Shown: positions 9,295-17,829, counted from the first letter of the stretch. The stretch is DNA of 64,000 bases from Candidatus Gastranaerophilales bacterium (GCA_944325525.1 CALVAK010000001.1:174669-238668), one strand, 5' to 3'. Made by a program: numbers and translations. The notes: generated by a model from the letters alone, not told the origin.

Positions 9295-9990
9295 TTAAGA
9301 AAAAATAACTCCGATAATAATAACAAGAATTAACAAAATAGAGATACACGAAAATATAAAAACGATTTTCCAAAATACAGACATTCTTTGAATCATTTTC
9401 TTAAAAAATAAAGAAATGAACGAAGAAATGTCTGTTTTTGACAAATCGTTTTTATAAGTTTCATTTTTTTGCGGTAAAGATGATTTTTTATTTTTCTCTT
9501 TTTCTTGTTCAAATCGTGCTGTTAAAGACTGTTGATTTTTAGACTTATCTTCTTTCCCTGTCATTAAAATGTTTATATCATAATTTAATTTTAATATATT
9601 TTCCGGTGCATTCTCATTGTATACAGAATATGTTATTGCTGCTTCAAAAGCCCTTTTTATACATTCAAGGGCAGTTATCCCGTCTTTTTTTATCTGTCCT
9701 GAATGTACTGATTGATTTCCGTGCTTTTTTAGAAAATACAAATCGTTAATAAATTCTTTTTCCTGTATGCTTCCATTTGAATTCTTTTTAAGTATTTCTA
9801 TCATATTGTCAAAAGTGTCAGCAGTATAATTATTCTGTTTAAGAATGTTTTTACAAATTTGTTCACCAAACCGTCTTGTTTGAATCATGCACTGTTCAAA
9901 ATATTCATCTTTATATAATTTTTCAGCTTCAGTTATTATTTCATATAAATTTTTATTTATTTTTTGCAGAAATTGAAAATTTGTTTTCAC
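9295..9990 (-). CDS. DUF4145-like protein with C-terminal membrane anchor
   Basis: Residues 1-125 resemble the helical DUF4145 domain that also begins many HsdR restriction subunits (QTRRFGEQICKNIL, then FLKKHGNQSVHS). A polar lysine/glutamine-rich linker follows, and the last 30 residues are one hydrophobic segment (FWKIVFIFSCISILLILVII), so the protein is probably tail-anchored and faces the cytoplasm. I chose GTG 9990 because AAAAGGAG lies upstream; an upstream TTG at 10035 has no ribosome site. It is 231 residues, convergent with the rhodanese gene 6 bases away, and divergent from the next gene. Function is unknown; no restriction or defence partner is beside it. Confidence 0.7.
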   Translation of the reverse strand: MKTNFQFLQKINKNLYEIITEAEKLYKDEYFEQCMIQTRRFGEQICKNILKQNNYTADTFDNMIEILKKNSNGSIQEKEFINDLYFLKKHGNQSVHSGQIKKDGITALECIKRAFEAAITYSVYNENAPENILKLNYDINILMTGKEDKSKNQQSLTARFEQEKEKNKKSSLPQKNETYKNDLSKTDISSFISLFFKKMIQRMSVFWKIVFIFSCISILLILVIIIGVIFS

Positions 9991-10079
9991 AATGAGTTTT
10001 TCTCCTTTTAAAAAATTATATAATAATTTTGTCAAAAAAATTCAGAAGTTTTATGTTTTATATAAGAAAGGGAGAAAGT

Positions 10080-10421
10080 ATGTACGTATCAAAGATTTCA
10101 ATGTTAAACCAAATACCATTTGCGGCAAGAACAAAAATTAATGCTCCTGAGTCTTTATTAAAAGAAGAAGATTGTAAATATTTTGAAGAACTCGGTTCTA
10201 AAATAGGTAGTGATACTGATGTTATTGAGATAACACTCAGTGATTTAACCCCGAGTAAAAGAGATTCTTCTGTTTTGATATATAGATGTTCTCAACATGT
10301 AAAAATCAACGGGCTTAATAAACAAACAAATATAGATATCCCTTATATTATGAGAGGTGAAAAGAAAGAAAATGCAGAACCTAAAAACTATTTAAAAAAA
10401 TTTTTCGACAGATTAAAATAG
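10080..10421 (+). CDS. Hypothetical protein, 113 residues
   Basis: I do not recognise this protein. ATG 10080 follows a good AAAGGGAG ribosome site; an upstream TTG at 10029 has none. The N-terminus MYVSKISMLNQIPFAARTKI resembles short N-terminal tags I associate with Gastranaerophilales hypothetical proteins. The rest is mixed charged sequence with one cysteine and a lysine-rich tail (NYLKKFFDRLK). There is no signal peptide or membrane segment. It has its own terminator at 10445, so it is probably monocistronic. Confidence 0.7.
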   Translation: MYVSKISMLNQIPFAARTKINAPESLLKEEDCKYFEELGSKIGSDTDVIEITLSDLTPSKRDSSVLIYRCSQHVKINGLNKQTNIDIPYIMRGEKKENAEPKNYLKKFFDRLK

Positions 10422-10444
10422 TCTGATTAATTATATTATTTGTT

Positions 10445-10480
10445 AACAAGGAACTTTTTAATGAAGTTTCTTGTTTTTTT
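10445..10480 (+). terminator. Intrinsic terminator after the 113-residue gene
   Basis: A 12-bp stem (10445-10456 with 10464-10475, one G-T pair) is followed by TTTTT. It ends plus-strand transcription of the hypothetical gene that stops at 10421. Confidence 0.85.
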
Positions 10481-10562
10481 ATCTAAAATCCCATATAAAT
10501 GGAGTAGTTATAAAAATAAAATTTATGTTAGAAATAAGGAATAGTTAAAGAAGGACACTAGC

Positions 10563-11027
10563 ATGAAGAATATGAAAGAGAATATTAAAGATTACTTACT
10601 TGTTAAATACGCACAATCAAAACTTGAAAAAACCAATAAACATATTTCAAAGAAAATACCGTGGATACAAAGAAAAAGCCTTATGAATACAATACATACG
10701 CATTTTAGTGTTCTGTTAAACAATTTGCTCAATCAACAAGAAAAACATTCTTTTCGTAAAAACAAATTTATTATTGATTCAATCTTGAAATATACATTGG
10801 GTAAAAGTGAAAATTTATTAAAAACAAACAAAAAAGTAAAAGATATTAAATCATATATGCAGTTAAATTCTTATATTGTATACGATGAGATAATGAAGGG
10901 TATGGCTGCAAACAGAAATAAAAAAGCTATTACTTTTAATATAGAAAAACAGCTGCTGCAAGTTCAGGAAGAAATGGATTCAAAAATAAGTATAGACGAA
11001 ATTTTACATGAAAAAATTAATGCATAA
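10563..11027 (+). CDS. Hypothetical basic, helical protein, 154 residues
   Basis: No family recognised. ATG 10563 follows AAGAAGGA. The protein is strongly basic in the first two thirds (KLEKTNKHISKKIPWIQRKS) and predicted mainly helical, ending in an acidic helix (QVQEEMDSKISIDEILHEK). It has no cysteines, signal peptide or membrane segment. The charge pattern could suit nucleic acid binding, but no known DNA-binding motif is visible. It has a terminator of its own and is convergent with hisD. Confidence 0.65.
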   Translation: MKNMKENIKDYLLVKYAQSKLEKTNKHISKKIPWIQRKSLMNTIHTHFSVLLNNLLNQQEKHSFRKNKFIIDSILKYTLGKSENLLKTNKKVKDIKSYMQLNSYIVYDEIMKGMAANRNKKAITFNIEKQLLQVQEEMDSKISIDEILHEKINA

Positions 11028-11043
11028 ATAAAAATATTTTCAG

Positions 11044-11075
11044 AAGGTAGGATTTTTATATCCTGCCTTTTTTTT
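11044..11075 (+). terminator. Intrinsic terminator between convergent genes
   Basis: A 10-bp stem (11044-11053 with 11060-11069, one G-T pair) is followed by a run of T to 11075 on the plus strand. It ends the 154-residue gene and overlaps the last codons of hisD on the other strand. Confidence 0.85.
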
Positions 11076-12315
11076 CTAATCTAATATCAGCTGCAAGTTT
11101 ATGTGCAAAAAGCCCTTCTTCTTTTGCCAGAATTGATGCGTTTTTAATTATCGGGCTAATTGATTCTTTTTTTATTATTTGATAAGTTTGAATTTTGATA
11201 TAGTCAAAAACACTTAATCCGCCTGAATATTTAGAAACCTGATTGGTAGGAAGTGTATGATTAGTTCCTGAAACGTAGTCTCCGAATACTTCGGCAGAAT
11301 AATTGCCTATGAAAAGAGAACCGTAGTTGGCAAATCTGTTTGCAGCGTTTTCTGCGTTTTTAAAACATAGTTCAAGGTGTTCAGGTGCTTTATTGTTTGC
11401 CGTGTTAACCGCTTCTTCAATAGAACTTACAATTACAGCCGAAGATTTTCCGTAAGATACAGATGCAATTTCTTTTGTTGGCAGTGTCTTTAAATATTCA
11501 ACAGCTTTTTCATTAACTTTTTGTGCAAATTCTTTTGAAAAGCATATAAGAAAAGCTCTTGCATCTTTATCATGTTCACATTGTGCAAGCATGTCTGCTG
11601 CGATATATTCAGGATTTGCACTGTCATCAGCTATTATAAGTACTTCTGATGGCCCTGCCAGAAAGTCTATTCCGCATTCTCCAAAAACCTGTTTTTTGGC
11701 GGAAGTTACAAATTTATTTCCCGGTCCTGTTATTTTATTAACTTTTTTTATTGTTTCAGTACCGTATGCCATAGCGGCTATTGCCTGAACTCCGCCTATT
11801 TTATATATTTCATCTGCTCCTGCAAGTGCTGCAGCCGCAATTGTTACTGGTTTTATTTTTGGTGATACGGCTATAATTCTTTTTACGCCTGCAACTTTTG
11901 CCGGAACTATTGTCATTATTGCACTTGACGGAAGCGGATAATTTCCTCCAGGGATATAACATCCTGCCGATTCAATTGGGATTATTCTGTGACCTAATAT
12001 ATTGCTGTTTATATTGATTTCAAGCTCTTTTATGCTGTTTAATTGAGCTTTGGCGAATTCTTCAACATTTTTTATTGCAAAATTTATAGCTTCAAGCGTT
12101 TTTGTGTCTGTTTCCTTTATTGCATTGTTGATTTCTTCTTGTGTAAGTTTAAAATCATTTATTATTCCATCGCCGAATTTCTCACAGTATTTTCTTACTG
12201 CACTGTCTTTATTTTCTCTTACATCTTTTATTATTTGTGCAACTGTTTCTATATTCTCAAATTCAATTTTTGAGAAAAAATCTTCCGGAATTTCATTATA
12301 ATTATATATTTTCAT
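11056..12315 (-). CDS. hisD: Histidinol dehydrogenase
   Basis: Zinc, NAD-dependent enzyme for the last two steps of histidine synthesis. It is 419 residues, normal for the family. Signatures include ESAGCYIPGGNYPLPSSA, KITGPGNKFVTSAKKQVFG, the zinc-site segment QCEHDKDARA and GTNHTLPTN near the C-terminus. It starts 8 bases after hisA-hisI-hisE, so the two genes form an operon read from the promoter near 13590. Other his genes are not in the window. Confidence 0.97.
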   Translation of the reverse strand: MKIYNYNEIPEDFFSKIEFENIETVAQIIKDVRENKDSAVRKYCEKFGDGIINDFKLTQEEINNAIKETDTKTLEAINFAIKNVEEFAKAQLNSIKELEININSNILGHRIIPIESAGCYIPGGNYPLPSSAIMTIVPAKVAGVKRIIAVSPKIKPVTIAAAALAGADEIYKIGGVQAIAAMAYGTETIKKVNKITGPGNKFVTSAKKQVFGECGIDFLAGPSEVLIIADDSANPEYIAADMLAQCEHDKDARAFLICFSKEFAQKVNEKAVEYLKTLPTKEIASVSYGKSSAVIVSSIEEAVNTANNKAPEHLELCFKNAENAANRFANYGSLFIGNYSAEVFGDYVSGTNHTLPTNQVSKYSGGLSVFDYIKIQTYQIIKKESISPIIKNASILAKEEGLFAHKLAADIRLEKKGRI

Positions 12316-12323
12316 ATTTCTGC

Positions 12324-13550
12324 CTATTTTGTTCTTGAAGCTAAATTGTTTAGAATATCTTGAGGTGTTACATTGTGAAGAGCCATATATGTCAGCATAT
12401 GATAGGTAAGGTCACTTGCTTCCCATTCTAGACCGTCTCCTTTTTCAAAATTGACTGATTCAAAAGCTTCTTCCATTATTTTTCGCTGCAATTTAAATTC
12501 ATCTTTAAATAATTTTGTAGTATATGAATTTTCAGGCATCTTAGCTTTTCTGTCCAATAAAAGATTGTAAAGCTCATTTATACAAAAATCTTTGTCTTCA
12601 AAACAAGAATAACGTCCTGTATGACAGGCATTTCCTTTCTGCTTTACTTTAAACAGTAATGTATCTTGATCACAGTCAAACTTTGAACTAATTAATTCTT
12701 GTGTGTTGCCTGAGGTTAAGCCTTTTGTCCACAGTTCTTTTCTTGAACGGCTCCAATATGTTGCAAGACCATCTGTTAATGATTTCCTTAACGATTCTTT
12801 GTTTGAATATGCCAGCATTAAAACTTGTTTTGAGTCTATATCTTGCACAATTGTCGGAATTAATCCGTTTTGTTTTTCAAAATCCATTACTGCAATATAC
12901 GCATCTTCAAGTTTAACAACACCTGTATATATACACATTCCTAATTGGGTTGAAACATTCATCTTTATAAGTGTTTTTATTTCGTCAATAGAAGAAATCC
13001 CGCCGGCAGCAATTAACGTTTTATTTGTCATTGTACGGATTTTTTTGATTGATTCAATATCCGTTCCCTGCATCATACCTTCTTTATCAACTATAGTATA
13101 TAAATATCCGCTGCAAAAATTGTCAAAGCGTTTAACATATTCTTCCGGTGAAGCATTGACTTGAGTTGTCCATCCTTCAACTGTTATTTTTCCCTGTTTT
13201 GAATCAATGGCTACGATAACTCTTTCTTTTGGTAGTTTTGATAAAAATTCTTCATTTGCAGCTGTGCCTATAATAATTTGTTTTGCTCCATTTGCAAGAA
13301 TTCTTTTTGCTTTATCTATATCTCTAATTCCTCCGCCGACTCTGCAATGGGCGATTTTGCATATTTCTTTAATTAAAGCTTCATTATTTCCTTTATTCAT
13401 AGCAGCATCAAGGTCTATTACGCTTATTTCTCCGAAACGTGAAAAATATTTAGCAAGTTCAAGCACATTTTCTTTTTCAAGAACTTTTTCTTTCCCTTGT
13501 TTAAGCTGAACAGCTTTTCCGTCCATTATATCGATACTTGGAATTATCAT
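12324..13550 (-). CDS. hisA-hisIE: HisA-HisI-HisE three-domain fusion of histidine biosynthesis
   Basis: One 408-residue frame holds three consecutive-step activities. Residues 1-226 are a HisA barrel (ProFAR isomerase): [15 protein letters not shown] with D7, [28 protein letters not shown] and AAGGISS. Residues 227-318 are HisI (PR-AMP cyclohydrolase): [18 protein letters not shown], the metal motif FDCDQD, and GNACHTG. Residues 325-408 are HisE (PR-ATP pyrophosphatase): KIMEEAFES then [10 protein letters not shown]. HisI-HisE fusions are common; HisA joined ahead of them is not something I know to be characterised. The order of reactions is HisE, HisI, HisA, so the fusion could channel PR-ATP to PRFAR. 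AGAAAGG precedes ATG 13550. Confidence 0.94.
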   Translation of the reverse strand: MIIPSIDIMDGKAVQLKQGKEKVLEKENVLELAKYFSRFGEISVIDLDAAMNKGNNEALIKEICKIAHCRVGGGIRDIDKAKRILANGAKQIIIGTAANEEFLSKLPKERVIVAIDSKQGKITVEGWTTQVNASPEEYVKRFDNFCSGYLYTIVDKEGMMQGTDIESIKKIRTMTNKTLIAAGGISSIDEIKTLIKMNVSTQLGMCIYTGVVKLEDAYIAVMDFEKQNGLIPTIVQDIDSKQVLMLAYSNKESLRKSLTDGLATYWSRSRKELWTKGLTSGNTQELISSKFDCDQDTLLFKVKQKGNACHTGRYSCFEDKDFCINELYNLLLDRKAKMPENSYTTKLFKDEFKLQRKIMEEAFESVNFEKGDGLEWEASDLTYHMLTYMALHNVTPQDILNNLASRTK

Positions 13551-13574
13551 TGTTTTTCCTTTCTTTATGGAACA

Positions 13575-13603
13575 ATTATATGTTAAACAAAAATCTTTGA
13601 AAA
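13575..13603 (-). promoter_or_regulatory. Promoter of the hisA-hisIE/hisD operon
   Basis: Minus-strand TTTTCA (13598-13603), a 17-base spacer and a perfect TATAAT (13575-13580). The predicted start near 13568 leaves a leader of about 18 bases before the ATG. Confidence 0.6.
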
Positions 13604-13664
13604 TATATTTATTTTTTCACCTGACGTTTTAATACAAACGGCTTTGTTTTAAAATATTTAGATA

Positions 13665-13670
13665 TATAAT
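13665..13670 (+). promoter_or_regulatory. Putative -10 element of the thiS operon
   Basis: TATAAT lies 6 bases before the thiS ATG, which puts the predicted start at the ATG itself. No clear -35 hexamer and no ribosome site are present, so a leaderless mRNA is possible. The AT-rich context means this could be chance. Confidence 0.35.
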
Positions 13671-13676
13671 TAAAAT

Positions 13677-13877
13677 ATGAATATTATTGTAAACGGAAAA
13701 AATGTACAAATAGAAGATAATATGACAATTTCTGATATTGTAAAAATGCAGAATCTCAGTACGACAATGTTTGCTGTTGAAAAAAATTTAGAAATTATTC
13801 CTAAGTCAGAATATAAAAGCACGAGACTTAATGATGGTGACAAGATTGAAATTGTTAAATTTGTAGGTGGCGGCTAA
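13677..13877 (+). CDS. thiS: ThiS-family sulfur carrier protein
   Basis: A 66-residue ubiquitin-fold sulfur carrier: MNIIVNGKNVQIEDNMTISD at the start and the required Gly-Gly end (EIVKFVGGG). The C-terminal glycine is adenylated by an E1-like enzyme and becomes a thiocarboxylate. Normally ThiS feeds ThiG for the thiamine thiazole, but no thiG or thiH is nearby. Instead it heads an operon with mnmA, bioB, a ThiF-like E1 and cysK, with no gap to mnmA. It could serve thiamine synthesis (thiC lies at 26 kb), tRNA thiolation or cysteine synthesis. Confidence 0.88.
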   Translation: MNIIVNGKNVQIEDNMTISDIVKMQNLSTTMFAVEKNLEIIPKSEYKSTRLNDGDKIEIVKFVGGG

Positions 13878-14981
13878 ATGAATGTTTTAGTTGGAATGTC
13901 AGGTGGCGTTGATTCTTCGGTTGCAGCATTACTTTTAAAACAACAAGGTTACAACATTGTTGGAGCTGTTATGTCTTTATGGGGAGAGGGTGAGATTTTC
14001 CAAAAAATAAAGGAAAAAGTCAGCCGGAATATAAAAATGTCAGATTCTCATTGCACTTGTCTCAGTCCGTATAAAAATAATGAAATCGAACACGCAAAAA
14101 AAGTTGCACAACAGTTGGGAATAGATTTCCATATAATAGATTGTTCTGAAGAGTATAGTAAAATTGTTATAAATTATTTTAAACAGGAATATATGGAAGG
14201 ACGAACACCTAATCCCTGCGTATGCTGCAACAGATTTGTTAAATTTGAAGTATTTCCTACGCTGGCAAAGAAAAAAGGCATTGTTTTTGATAAGTTTGCT
14301 ACAGGTCATTATGCAAGAATTATTTGTGAAAACGGAAGATATCTTTTGAAAAAAGGTGTTAATTCTAAAAAAGACCAATCTTATTTTCTTTACGGACTTT
14401 CTCAAAAACAACTTGCTAATACACTAATGCCTTTAGGCTCTTATACAAAAGAAGAAATAAGAAATATTGCGAGGGAACATAATCTTGAAGTGGCGGATAA
14501 ACCGGATAGTCAAGATTTTTATAATGGAGATTATAACGATATTCTCGATGTGGAACCGAAACAAGGCAATATTGTTGATAGGAACGGAAAAATTTTAGGC
14601 AGCCATAAAGGATTCTGGAATTATACAATAGGGCAAAGAAAAGGTATAGGTATTGCGGCAAAAGCTCCTTTGTACGTTGTAGAATTAAGAAAAGATACAA
14701 ATGAGGTTGTTGTGGCATATAAGGAAGATGCTTTAAATAAAGGCTTAATTGCAGGCAGCGTAGTCTTTAGTGCAATAGATAAACTTAAATCTCCTTTGAA
14801 GTGTAAGGTTAAAGTTCGTTCAGCACAAGAACCAAAGGATGCTGTAATAAGACATTTACCTGATAACAGCGTTGAAGTTATGTTTTCAGAAATGCAGAAT
14901 CCCATAGCTATCGGACAGTCTGTTGTTTTTTATGTTGAAGATACTGTCCTTGGCGGTGGTATAATAGAGAGGACATTATGA
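13878..14981 (+). CDS. mnmA: MnmA-like tRNA 2-thiouridylase lacking the second catalytic cysteine
   Basis: PP-loop enzyme that thiolates U34 of tRNA. The 367-residue protein has the ATP motif GMSGGVDSS (residues 6-14), ATGHYARI, KKDQSYFLYGLS and the C-terminal GGGIIE, all typical of MnmA. The first catalytic cysteine aligns with C117 in NPCVCCN. The usual second one, in the DSxxICFIG loop (C199 in E. coli, which accepts the persulfide), is missing: the loop reads DSQDFYNGDY. Extra cysteines are C59, C61, C114 and C116, so an Fe-S cluster as in TtuA/NcsA thiolases is conceivable. It follows thiS with no gap and overlaps bioB by 4 bases, so ThiS may be its sulfur donor. A variant MnmA is certain; donor and cluster are inference. 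Confidence 0.88.
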   Translation: MNVLVGMSGGVDSSVAALLLKQQGYNIVGAVMSLWGEGEIFQKIKEKVSRNIKMSDSHCTCLSPYKNNEIEHAKKVAQQLGIDFHIIDCSEEYSKIVINYFKQEYMEGRTPNPCVCCNRFVKFEVFPTLAKKKGIVFDKFATGHYARIICENGRYLLKKGVNSKKDQSYFLYGLSQKQLANTLMPLGSYTKEEIRNIAREHNLEVADKPDSQDFYNGDYNDILDVEPKQGNIVDRNGKILGSHKGFWNYTIGQRKGIGIAAKAPLYVVELRKDTNEVVVAYKEDALNKGLIAGSVVFSAIDKLKSPLKCKVKVRSAQEPKDAVIRHLPDNSVEVMFSEMQNPIAIGQSVVFYVEDTVLGGGIIERTL

Positions 14982-15901
14982 ATAAAGAACAATTGTTGAA
15001 ACTATATAATATGCCTTTGGATGAACTTTTAAATGTTTCATCAAAATATGTTTCGGATAAAATTGAATTTTGTTCTCTTGTCAATGCAAGAAACGGCAAA
15101 TGTTCACAAAATTGTAAATATTGTGCACAAAGTTCATATTACAGAACAGATATAGAAGAATACCCGTTAATTTCAAAGCAAGATGCAGCAAAGGCTGCAC
15201 TTGAAGCTAAACAAAACGGTGCAATAAGATTTGCTGTCGTTACATCCGGAAAATCTCCTGATGAAGAGAGCTTTGATAAAATTTTAGACTTAATTGATGA
15301 ATTGAACAAAATAGACGGCATAAAAAGCTGTGCTTCCATCGGGATTTTAAATGATTATCAGGCGAAATTGCTATCGGAACACGGATTAAAACGGTTTCAT
15401 CATAATATAAATACAGCTGAATCGTATTATAAAAATATTTGTACAACACATAGCTGGCAGGATAGATTAAATACTTGCAAGCTTGTAAAAAAATATGGAA
15501 TGGAATTATGCTGCGGTGTAATTCTCGGAATGGGAGAAAGTATTGAACAAAGAGTGGAGATGGCTTTAGAACTTAAAGATATTGAACCTGATTCTATCCC
15601 TATAAATATACTTATGCCTATAGCTAAGACTCCGTTTGAAAATTATTATGATAAAATTGATGAAGAAAATATAATGCGTACTCTTGCTGTATTTAAAATA
15701 GCAAATCCAAAATCAATATTAAGATTTTGCGGGGGCAGGTTAAGATTGTCTGATGAAAATCAGGAAAAAGCATTGAAAACTTGTGTCGAGGGTATATTAA
15801 CGGGAAATTATTTGACAACAACGGGGAAAAAACCTGAAGATGATATAATTACCGTTGGGAAATTAAATAAAAAGCTTGTAAAAATTAATGGAAAGATATA
15901 G
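14978..15901 (+). CDS. bioB: Biotin synthase
   Basis: Radical SAM enzyme that inserts sulfur into dethiobiotin. The 307-residue protein has the SAM-cluster motif CSQNCKYC inside NGKCSQNCKYCAQSSYY, cysteines that fit the second, sulfur-donating cluster (GIKSCAS, MELCCGV), FCGGRLRL with the cluster arginine, and the family-typical end GNYLTTTG. No other biotin gene is in the window; the user of biotin, acetyl-CoA carboxylase, is represented by accD and accA. It overlaps mnmA by 4 bases and thiF by 14. Placement in a sulfur-carrier operon raises the question of whether the carrier helps rebuild its sacrificial cluster, which is speculation. Confidence 0.93.
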   Translation: MNKEQLLKLYNMPLDELLNVSSKYVSDKIEFCSLVNARNGKCSQNCKYCAQSSYYRTDIEEYPLISKQDAAKAALEAKQNGAIRFAVVTSGKSPDEESFDKILDLIDELNKIDGIKSCASIGILNDYQAKLLSEHGLKRFHHNINTAESYYKNICTTHSWQDRLNTCKLVKKYGMELCCGVILGMGESIEQRVEMALELKDIEPDSIPINILMPIAKTPFENYYDKIDEENIMRTLAVFKIANPKSILRFCGGRLRLSDENQEKALKTCVEGILTGNYLTTTGKKPEDDIITVGKLNKKLVKINGKI

Positions 15902-16619
15902 AAGAAACATAGAGCTTCTTGGAAATGATGCTCAGGAAAAAATATTAAAAGCCAAAGTATTAATAGCCGGTGCCGGCGGATTGGGTTCTACTGTTATTGC
16001 AAATCTTGCTTCTTTAGGTGTAGGCAATATAGGAATAATTGATTGCGATACTGTTGAAATTTCAAATTTGAACAGACAATATATTCATAGTGCAAGAAAA
16101 GTTGGACAAAAAAAAACTGAATCTGCTAAAGAATGGATAAATTTATATAATCACTTTATTAATGTAAAATGCTTTGATATAAAGCTTGATTGTACAAATT
16201 ATGAGGCTGTTGTTAATGATTATGATATAATAGCGGATTGTTTTGACAGCTATAAATCAAAATTTCTGTTGAATGAAATTGCATTAAAAACAAATAAACC
16301 GCTTGTACATGCAGGAGTATCAGGATTTTCAGGACAAGTCTTTACAATAATTCCTCATAAAACCGCTTGTTTAAGATGTCTGTTGCCTGATGCCGATGAA
16401 GATGAAAACATTACTGAAGGAGTAATAAGTCCTGTTGTTTCAACAATTGCTTCAATTCAAGCGGGAGAATTATTGAAAATTATAATAAATACAGGAGAAT
16501 TATTGACTAATCAACTGTTGACTTTTGATGCATTGAAAACAGAGTTTAAAAAAATAAAATTTGAAAAAAATATAAATTGTCCGGTATGTAAAGAAGGAGA
16601 AATATATGAAAATTTATGA
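15888..16619 (+). CDS. thiF: ThiF/MoeB-family E1-like adenylyltransferase
   Basis: Activates the C-terminal glycine of a sulfur carrier by adenylation. The 243-residue protein has RYRRNIELLG at the start, the ATP site GAGGLGS, the D-x-N-x-N-R-Q segment (ISNLNRQY), ADCFDSYKSKF, and two zinc CxxC pairs (CLRC and CPVC). The partner is almost certainly the thiS product in the same operon. The substrate cannot be told apart from thiazole, molybdopterin or thiouridine carriers by sequence alone; the absence of moaD, moaE or thiG nearby is noteworthy. It overlaps bioB by 14 bases and cysK by 14. Confidence 0.9.
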   Translation: MERYRRNIELLGNDAQEKILKAKVLIAGAGGLGSTVIANLASLGVGNIGIIDCDTVEISNLNRQYIHSARKVGQKKTESAKEWINLYNHFINVKCFDIKLDCTNYEAVVNDYDIIADCFDSYKSKFLLNEIALKTNKPLVHAGVSGFSGQVFTIIPHKTACLRCLLPDADEDENITEGVISPVVSTIASIQAGELLKIIINTGELLTNQLLTFDALKTEFKKIKFEKNINCPVCKEGEIYENL

Positions 16620-17535
16620 AAATATACTTGAACTTATAGGCAATACTCCTCTTATAAAAATAAATAAAATAAATAACGGAAATGCAGAAATTGCAGTAAA
16701 AGTTGAATATTTTAATCCGGCTGCATCAATAAAAGACAGAACAGCACTTGCTATGATAGAAGATGCCGAGAAAAAAGGAATAATAAAACCGAACGAGAGT
16801 GTTATAATTGAACCTACAAGCGGAAATACCGGAATAGGTCTGGCTCTTGCTTCACTAATAAAAGGCTATAGATTAATTCTTACTATGCCGGATACTATGA
16901 GTAAAGAAAGACGTGATATTTTAAAAGCATACGGGGCAGAACTCGTATTGACTGAGGGTTCTAAAGGTATGCAAGGAGCAGTTGATGAAGCTGAGAGATT
17001 ACATAGTGAAATAGAAAATTCTTTTATTCCACAACAATTTAGCAATCCTGCCAATACTAAAATACACTATGAAACTACGGCTGAGGAAATATGGAATGAT
17101 ACAGACGGAAAGGTGGATATTGTTGTTGCCGGTGTAGGTACAGGCGGTACTATTTCCGGTATTGCAAAAAAGCTAAAAGAAAAAAAATCATCAGTAAAAG
17201 CAGTTGCAGTAGAACCCGCATCATCTCCTGTAATTACAAAGGGCTATGCCGGAGTGCATCAAATTCAAGGAATAGGTGCAAATTTTATTCCTGGTAATTA
17301 TGATTCAAGTATTATAGACGAAGTTATTCCTGTTTCAGATGAAGATGCTGTAAAAACTGCAGTTTTACTTACAAAAAAAGAGGGAATTTTTTCTGGAATA
17401 TCTTCAGGAGCAGCTCTCTGGGCTGCACTTCAACTTTCAAAAAAGGAAGAAAATAAAAATAAGCTTATTGTGGTAATACTTCCGGATACAGGCATGAGAT
17501 ATCTTTCAAGTATTATGTTTAAAGAAAATAACTAA
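16606..17535 (+). CDS. cysK: Cysteine synthase (O-acetylserine sulfhydrylase)
   Basis: PLP enzyme that makes cysteine. At 309 residues it is full length. The PLP lysine is in NPAASIKDR, the substrate loop is EPTSGNTGIG, and the phosphate cup is GVGTGGTI. It ends the thiS-mnmA-bioB-thiF-cysK operon and overlaps thiF. In mycobacteria the paralogue CysM takes sulfur from the ThiS-like carrier CysO; the linkage here suggests a similar use, but no Mec-type peptidase that would release cysteine is present. Plain sulfide-dependent activity is equally possible. Confidence 0.93.
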   Translation: MKIYENILELIGNTPLIKINKINNGNAEIAVKVEYFNPAASIKDRTALAMIEDAEKKGIIKPNESVIIEPTSGNTGIGLALASLIKGYRLILTMPDTMSKERRDILKAYGAELVLTEGSKGMQGAVDEAERLHSEIENSFIPQQFSNPANTKIHYETTAEEIWNDTDGKVDIVVAGVGTGGTISGIAKKLKEKKSSVKAVAVEPASSPVITKGYAGVHQIQGIGANFIPGNYDSSIIDEVIPVSDEDAVKTAVLLTKKEGIFSGISSGAALWAALQLSKKEENKNKLIVVILPDTGMRYLSSIMFKENN

Positions 17536-17636
17536 ATTTATATTTTTTTTGTAATATTCCGCTTGATAGACGAAATCTCAATGTAAAACAAGTATGTATT
17601 TATTAATATATAATTGTTAATTAAGGGAGTGAAAAT

Positions 17637-17750
17637 ATGAATAAACTGTTTATTATAGGAACAATTGTAGGAATAGGTCTTGGTATAGCTAAATTTGTTA
17701 AAAGTAAACATTTAAATTCACAATCACCAAAAACTGAAAATCCTGCATAA
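17637..17750 (+). CDS. Small single-span membrane protein, 37 residues
   Basis: ATG 17637 follows a strong AAGGGAG ribosome site. The product starts MNKLFIIGTIVGIGLGIAKF, one glycine-rich hydrophobic span, followed by a short polar tail ending ENPA. A 13-bp hairpin follows at once. No family recognised. The ribosome site, span and following hairpin support a real small gene. Confidence 0.6.
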   Translation: MNKLFIIGTIVGIGLGIAKFVKSKHLNSQSPKTENPA

Positions 17751-17753
17751 TAA

Positions 17754-17781
17754 AAGAGAGAAACTTTTAAGTTTCTCTCTT
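17754..17781 (+). terminator. Hairpin after the 37-residue gene
   Basis: A 13-bp perfect stem (17754-17766 with 17769-17781) lies 3 bases after the stop codon. The T tract is poor (CTCTCTT then CC), so it could be a weak terminator or a stabilising 3' hairpin. Confidence 0.5.
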
Positions 17782-17829
17782 CCGGTTATATGAATTGTGC
17801 ATAATGCCGGTTAAAGGCTGGATTAAAAT

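Noticed and set aside
10030..10035. TTGACA as promoter of the DUF4145 gene, and TTG 10035 as its start
   Set aside because: The matching -10 would put the transcript start on the ribosome site, and the TTG has no ribosome site of its own.
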